This document shows positions 5,483 through 8,800 of a stretch of 8,800 nt of DNA, one piece after another. Location: contig JASHRB010000270.1 in the NCBI GenBank assembly GCA_030037575.1, positions 1-8,800 of the forward strand, given 5' to 3'. Numbering within the stretch: the stretch's first letter is position 1; each line of letters opens with the position of its first letter. Under the pieces are notes generated by a model, which searched no databases, had not been told where the DNA came from, and saw only the letters and a list, made by a program, of their open reading frames with translations. The stretch is from Candidatus Sulfotelmatobacter sp. GTDB taxonomy: Bacteria; Acidobacteriota; Terriglobia; Terriglobales; Acidobacteriaceae. The position numbers were made by a program, and so were the translations under genes.

Positions 5483-6346
5483 GTGCACGCTATGGCAATG
5501 AGCGTTAAGGTCCAGAGTTCCGGGGGCTCGGGCAAAAACAGGCTAGGAACTCCGAGTTCGGTCCCGCTGGTGCGGTTTCCGGAGCTAAGGAAATTGCAGG
5601 AATGCGAGCAGGCGGCGGCCGTATGTTATCGCCGAAACACGGGCGGTGGAATCGAGTTTCTGCTGGTGCGAACACGCAGCAGCGGGCGTTGGACTTTTCC
5701 CAAGGGCAGCGCGGAGCCAGGCCTGACTCATGCGCAGGTTGCGGCGTTGGAAGCGTTTGAAGAAGCGGGCGTTCACGGACGGATCGAGAAGACTGCGTTT
5801 GCCCGTTATGCGGGTCGAAAACGGGGGGGAGCCAAGCAATTTTCGGCAGATTCCCCCGAACAGAGACTTAAGGTCAGCGCCTATCTCTGCGAAGTCTTGG
5901 GCCTTAGCAAACCGAAAGAGCGGAATCGAAGTCGAACCTGGTTCTCAGCCACGGAGGCGAAGCAAAAATTACGCGAGGGGCGCACCAGCGGCAGTGGGGC
6001 GCAATTCAGCCGCGTGGTCGATAAAGCGGTAGCGCAGCTGGAAAAAGGGCGGGGGGAAGCGGATGTTTGTAGCGCAGTTTTGCCCGGAAAACACACGCTG
6101 GAGAATCTTCTTCGGCAAGAAGACGCTTTGCAGAGAGTGAGTCTCGAGGCGGCGGAAATTCCCGTTTGGCACCGAAAACTCATGGGTTTAAAAAGTATCC
6201 GAGGGCTTGATATGTTGCCGCGCCAGCCGCTTCTCGGTTTAGTGCGTTCGCGAAAACTTTTGCAATTGAATCCGCCGCAACTTACCCTTGCGCCGGCGCC
6301 GGGCCAGAAACCGCACGAAGGAAAAAAGACCAGAGCATCAGGATAA
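5483..6346 (+). CDS. Nudix hydrolase with variant Nudix box and long C-terminal extension
   Basis: The frame runs from GTG 5483 (287 aa) to TAA 6344-6346. In-frame ATGs at 5492 and 5498 are equally possible starts, since no strong ribosome site is visible. The domain (about 43-190) begins EQAAAVCYRRN, with LVRTRSSGRWTFPKG leading into the Nudix box at G75-V97. Compared with GX5EX7REUXEEXGU, the metal-binding glutamates E90, E93 and E94 are kept (LEAFEEAGV). Leu81 replaces the GX5E glutamate and Leu89 replaces the Arg. The pattern FPKG...AALEAFEEAGV resembles the DIPP-like Nudix proteins acting on diphosphoinositol polyphosphates or dinucleoside polyphosphates; the substrate is not predictable from sequence. 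RTWFSATEA (151-159) fits the late part of the fold. About 90 residues beyond the domain (roughly 197-287) match nothing I recognise and end in a Pro/Lys-rich tail. It is probably cytoplasmic. Its stop lies 30 bp from the convergent stop of the M1-like gene. Confidence 0.88.
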   Translation: MHAMAMSVKVQSSGGSGKNRLGTPSSVPLVRFPELRKLQECEQAAAVCYRRNTGGGIEFLLVRTRSSGRWTFPKGSAEPGLTHAQVAALEAFEEAGVHGRIEKTAFARYAGRKRGGAKQFSADSPEQRLKVSAYLCEVLGLSKPKERNRSRTWFSATEAKQKLREGRTSGSGAQFSRVVDKAVAQLEKGRGEADVCSAVLPGKHTLENLLRQEDALQRVSLEAAEIPVWHRKLMGLKSIRGLDMLPRQPLLGLVRSRKLLQLNPPQLTLAPAPGQKPHEGKKTRASG

Positions 6347-6376
6347 ACCTGCGGAATAGTAAGAGCCCGTCAAGCT

Positions 6377-8431
6377 TCACTGTTGATCGCGATTCTTCGG
6401 CCGTTCGTAGGGTTTCTGCAGATATTTGCGTGCTTCTTCGAGAGCACTGAAGGTATCGTCGTTGGTCTGGATCGCCTGCCGGTATTCGTTGATGGCGCGC
6501 TCGCGCTGCCCGGTAATATCGAAAATCTTGCCTAACTGAACGTGGCTCCAAACATTGGTCCAGCTTGGGTCTCCATCGCCGTTGATGGCCGAGCGGTACG
6601 AATTCGCTGAGGCCTGATAATTTCTCTGCAGGAAGAAGATTTCGGCGATGCGGTAGTGGGCCAGCGAACTGTTCTTGTTCTGATCGAGGGCCTTATTGAA
6701 CTCGGCGAGCGCGCCGGAAAGATCGCCCTGTTGCTGCAATGCCTGGCCGCGAAGAATCAAAGCGCGCAGCTTTATGTCGGAAGAATTCGTGAGCACGTGG
6801 TGATCGGGATCGAGTGAGATTCGGCGCGGCCGTCCGAAGGTTTCGACGCTGAAAGCCGAATTGGTGCCCACGACTTCGATTTTCTTGTCTTCCGTTTTGC
6901 CGTCGGTGTCGACCCGCAAATCGACTGGCATGCGGAACAGATCGAGATCCTGGGCAATCTCGCCGGTGACGCGAAAACCCGGGGGTTTTGCGCCCGTACT
7001 AGTTTCCTTGGGTACGTTGCCGAGGCGATAGACGGTGTACTTCAGCTTGAATTCGGGCGCCCCGGTGGAATCGAGCCACTGGGAGAAAAACCAGGTGAGC
7101 TGATCGCCATAATATTTCTCGGCGATAGTACGGAAATCGTCCAAGCTGGCCGATTTGCCGGCGTAAGTTTCCGCAAACTCGCGCATGGTCTTGAGGTATT
7201 TATCTTCGCCCATTACCCAGCGCAACATGTGCAAGATCATCGCCCCCTTATCGGTGACCAGTGATTGAAACTCAGTGGAGAACTGATCGAGCTTGCCAGC
7301 GCTCGAAAGCGGAACGGTATCGTATGCGAGCGCACCCACAGACATGTCTTTAACGGCTTCTTCCAGCCCGGCGGGGCCGGCGGCGTTTTCCACATACGTG
7401 GCTTCGGAATAGCGGGAAAAGCCGTCGACGAGCCACCAATCATCCCTGGAATCAGGACTCACCGAGGTTCCCCACCATTGATGCGCAATGGCATCTGCGA
7501 GCAGGCGGTAGTTTGTCTTTTGCGTGATCGACGGACTTGCGAGCCCGGCAATTTCCGGAGCCCATACGTAAGGAACCGTGTCGCCGGGAATCTCGACGAC
7601 GTTCAGCCTTTGCGACAGCGGCGATCCATAGAGCGTAATGAAGTAAGTAAATTCCTGCACGGCAGTGTTGGTATAGGCGGGAGCCAGCGCCTGATGCGTG
7701 GGCTTGAAGAAAACGTGCAGGTCCATGCCGGCTTCATCGCTTTTGTACTCGTGGAAAATTCCAGCGATGATGGTCCCGGGAAAACTGGGCTTGGAATAAA
7801 CGAAGGTAAAAGTCTTGGTCGCGAGGCCGTTGCTGTTGGGCTTGTTGGATGGCGGATTTTCACCCATGGTTGGGTTCCCGCTGCCGATCACGACCATGTG
7901 AGCGGGCACGGTGACGCTGATGGTTGCGGTAAAGCGATTGAGTCCGTAACCGCTCACCGGGAACCAGCGGCCCGCGTATAGCAGATAGCTGGTATCGTCG
8001 CCGATTTCGGCGAGCATGAGGCCGGGAACAGGGCTGTCGTCGGCGTTCTCCAGCTCCCCCTCGTATTCGAAAGTAAGAGTCGTCGAGGCATCTTTCGCCA
8101 GCCCGGCGGGCAATGGCACCCGCACGGTGGAATCCTGCGTGACGCGCTCGGCTGAAAGAGGCTGGCCGCTGTCATCCAGCACCTTGGTTACGCGCAGATC
8201 GTTGTGCAGTTCGAAGATTGCCGTGTTCAGGTCCTGGAGGGCGGTGAATTTCACTTTGGCCCGTGCCGACATTTGGTGCAGATGGGGAGTAAGTTCGACC
8301 TCAATCTGATAGTCATCGACGCGCAGGTGTGGCTTTTCCGCAGCTCGGGAGGGAATCGAAAAAAAAGGCAATGTCAGCAGGGCACAGAAACCGCATAGAA
8401 CGCCGCAGGCGCGCCGAGGGTAAATCTGCAT
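6377..8431 (-). CDS. Exported M1-aminopeptidase-like protein with degenerate active site and C-terminal TPRs
   Basis: A 684-residue protein starting at ATG 8431-8429, with GGAGA at 8445-8441 (9-nt spacing) as ribosome site. The frame is open further upstream but overlaps lpxB and is not credible there. Residues 1-31 are a signal peptide (basic MQIYPRR, hydrophobic core, IPSRA-AEKP cleavage), so it acts in the periplasm or is secreted. Residues 35-230 resemble the M1 beta-saddle domain (FEYEGEL, YAGRWFPVSGYGLNRF). Residues 240-460 resemble the gluzincin domain (AIAHQWWG, DKGAMILHMLRWVMG, FFSQWLDSTGAPEF). The canonical HExxH-18-E is DAIAH (313-317) followed by 18 residues and D336. Thus the first His, the catalytic Glu and the third-ligand Glu are all changed. 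The catalytic Tyr of YxKG is Thr393, and GAMEN is at best WAPEI (290-294). Residues about 552-660 hold three TPR units (for example ALAEFNKALDQNKNSSLAHY). It is probably a non-catalytic binding or scaffold protein. It follows lpxB on the same strand after 109 bp. Confidence 0.9.
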   Translation of the reverse strand: MQIYPRRACGVLCGFCALLTLPFFSIPSRAAEKPHLRVDDYQIEVELTPHLHQMSARAKVKFTALQDLNTAIFELHNDLRVTKVLDDSGQPLSAERVTQDSTVRVPLPAGLAKDASTTLTFEYEGELENADDSPVPGLMLAEIGDDTSYLLYAGRWFPVSGYGLNRFTATISVTVPAHMVVIGSGNPTMGENPPSNKPNSNGLATKTFTFVYSKPSFPGTIIAGIFHEYKSDEAGMDLHVFFKPTHQALAPAYTNTAVQEFTYFITLYGSPLSQRLNVVEIPGDTVPYVWAPEIAGLASPSITQKTNYRLLADAIAHQWWGTSVSPDSRDDWWLVDGFSRYSEATYVENAAGPAGLEEAVKDMSVGALAYDTVPLSSAGKLDQFSTEFQSLVTDKGAMILHMLRWVMGEDKYLKTMREFAETYAGKSASLDDFRTIAEKYYGDQLTWFFSQWLDSTGAPEFKLKYTVYRLGNVPKETSTGAKPPGFRVTGEIAQDLDLFRMPVDLRVDTDGKTEDKKIEVVGTNSAFSVETFGRPRRISLDPDHHVLTNSSDIKLRALILRGQALQQQGDLSGALAEFNKALDQNKNSSLAHYRIAEIFFLQRNYQASANSYRSAINGDGDPSWTNVWSHVQLGKIFDITGQRERAINEYRQAIQTNDDTFSALEEARKYLQKPYERPKNRDQQ

Positions 8432-8440
8432 TAAGGAGAT

Positions 8441-8445
8441 TCTCC
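8441..8445 (-). promoter_or_regulatory. Ribosome-binding site of the M1-like gene, within a short palindrome
   Basis: GGAGA on the minus strand, 9 nt before ATG 8431-8429. It supports that start over the longer open frame. It forms half of an 11-base palindrome (GGAGATTCTCC, 8435-8445 on the + strand), which may be chance. Confidence 0.5.
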
Positions 8446-8540
8446 AGGAAATGCGGCTACCATTCCCTATGATGAAGATTCTGCCGCAAAAGATGTGCGA
8501 GCACAAGGATGGACGGTCAGGGGCGGTGCTTTGGCACGGT

Positions 8541-8800
8541 CTATGCCTCGACTCTTTTGTTCGATCGCAATACATCCAGAATGATTGCGGCGGCGCGATC
8601 GGCGGCGTTGGAGCTGGCTGTCGCGGCTGAGGGTTGAGGGCCGCGAAGCTGCGCTCGCACCTTGGCGAGTCGCTGCAACATGCGGTCGCGAGCCGGACAG
8701 TCAGGCAGGATCTCCCGCATGTGCCCAGCGACGATCGCGGCCGTAAAGTCGCACTGCACCATTTCCGGGACCACTTCTTCTCCGGCAATCAGATTGACCA
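8541..8800 (-). CDS. lpxB: Lipid-A-disaccharide synthase, C-terminal end; 5' part outside window
   Basis: The frame enters from the right edge (first full codon 8798-8796) and ends at TAG 8543-8541, giving 85 residues. The stretch VNLIAGEEVVPEMVQCDFT matches the C-terminal part of LpxB glycosyltransferases, where the PNL(I/L)A...(V/E)PE(L/M)(I/L)Q motif contributes to the UDP-sugar-binding side of the fold. A helix with ARDRMLQRLAKVRAQL and a final ADRAAAIILDVL helix follow, as in the family. LpxB (GT19) condenses UDP-2,3-diacylglucosamine with lipid X to form the lipid A disaccharide at the inner membrane, so the host makes lipopolysaccharide. A shorter internal start (GTG 8774) is visible but lies inside the motif and is not a real start. 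A Ser/Ala-rich segment (about 57-64) and the tail RSNKRVEA look variable. The call rests on a short piece, so confidence is good rather than complete. Confidence 0.82.
   Translation of the reverse strand, partial: VNLIAGEEVVPEMVQCDFTAAIVAGHMREILPDCPARDRMLQRLAKVRAQLRGPQPSAATASSNAADRAAAIILDVLRSNKRVEA

Noticed and set aside
6347..6376. Bidirectional terminator between the convergent Nudix and M1-like genes
   Set aside because: The 30-bp gap contains no inverted repeat of useful length.
8521..8540. Possible terminator after lpxB (GTGC-TTTG-GCAC)
   Set aside because: The stem is only 4 bp and no T-run follows, so it is not supportable as a terminator.
8432..8788. N-terminal extension of the M1-like frame (119 extra codons)
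   Set aside because: It overlaps the lpxB 3' end, has shadow-like composition, and a signal peptide with a ribosome site begins at 8431.

Overview
The window (8.8 kb, GC-rich, densely coded) looks like chromosomal DNA of a Gram-negative bacterium, most likely a member of the Acidobacteriota. This placement is an inference. It rests on the C-terminal end of an LpxB-type lipid A synthase (hence an outer membrane), tandem MacB/FtsX-type permeases of the kind abundant in that phylum, and an envelope M1-TPR protein. I see no phage, transposase, integrase, CRISPR array, tRNA or rRNA.

Layout, left to right. (1) At the left edge is the C-terminal domain of a 3-hydroxyacyl-CoA dehydrogenase on the + strand, cut by the window start. 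(2) A minus-strand group faces it, with 19 bp between the stop codons. In transcription order (from 4486 down to 382) it reads MacB-like permease A, MacB-like permease B (18 bp later), a 100-residue protein of unknown function, and a MidA/NDUFAF7-family methyltransferase. The last two share a GTGA stop/start overlap. No ABC ATPase is present next to the permeases. (3) From 4487 to 4976 is a spacer of about 490 bp with two strong inverted repeats and no convincing gene. One repeat lies directly in front of the preferred start of permease A. (4) A small CxxC...CxxC zinc-ribbon-like protein (minus) and a Nudix hydrolase with a long C-terminal extension (plus) are divergently arranged around 5316-5482. 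(5) Convergent with the Nudix gene is a large exported protein on the minus strand with an M1-aminopeptidase fold and C-terminal TPR repeats. Its HExxH-18-E site reads DAIAH-18-D, and the catalytic Tyr is Thr, so it is probably a pseudo-peptidase. (6) At the right edge is the 3' end of lpxB on the minus strand, 109 bp upstream of the M1-like gene and in the same direction.

Most of the content is ordinary core or accessory housekeeping. The observations most worth following up are the degenerate M1 active site fused to TPRs, the ATPase-less permease pair with a GC-rich hairpin at its translation start, and the small unknown gene translationally coupled to the MidA-family gene. I found no convincing new multi-gene defence or biosynthetic system.
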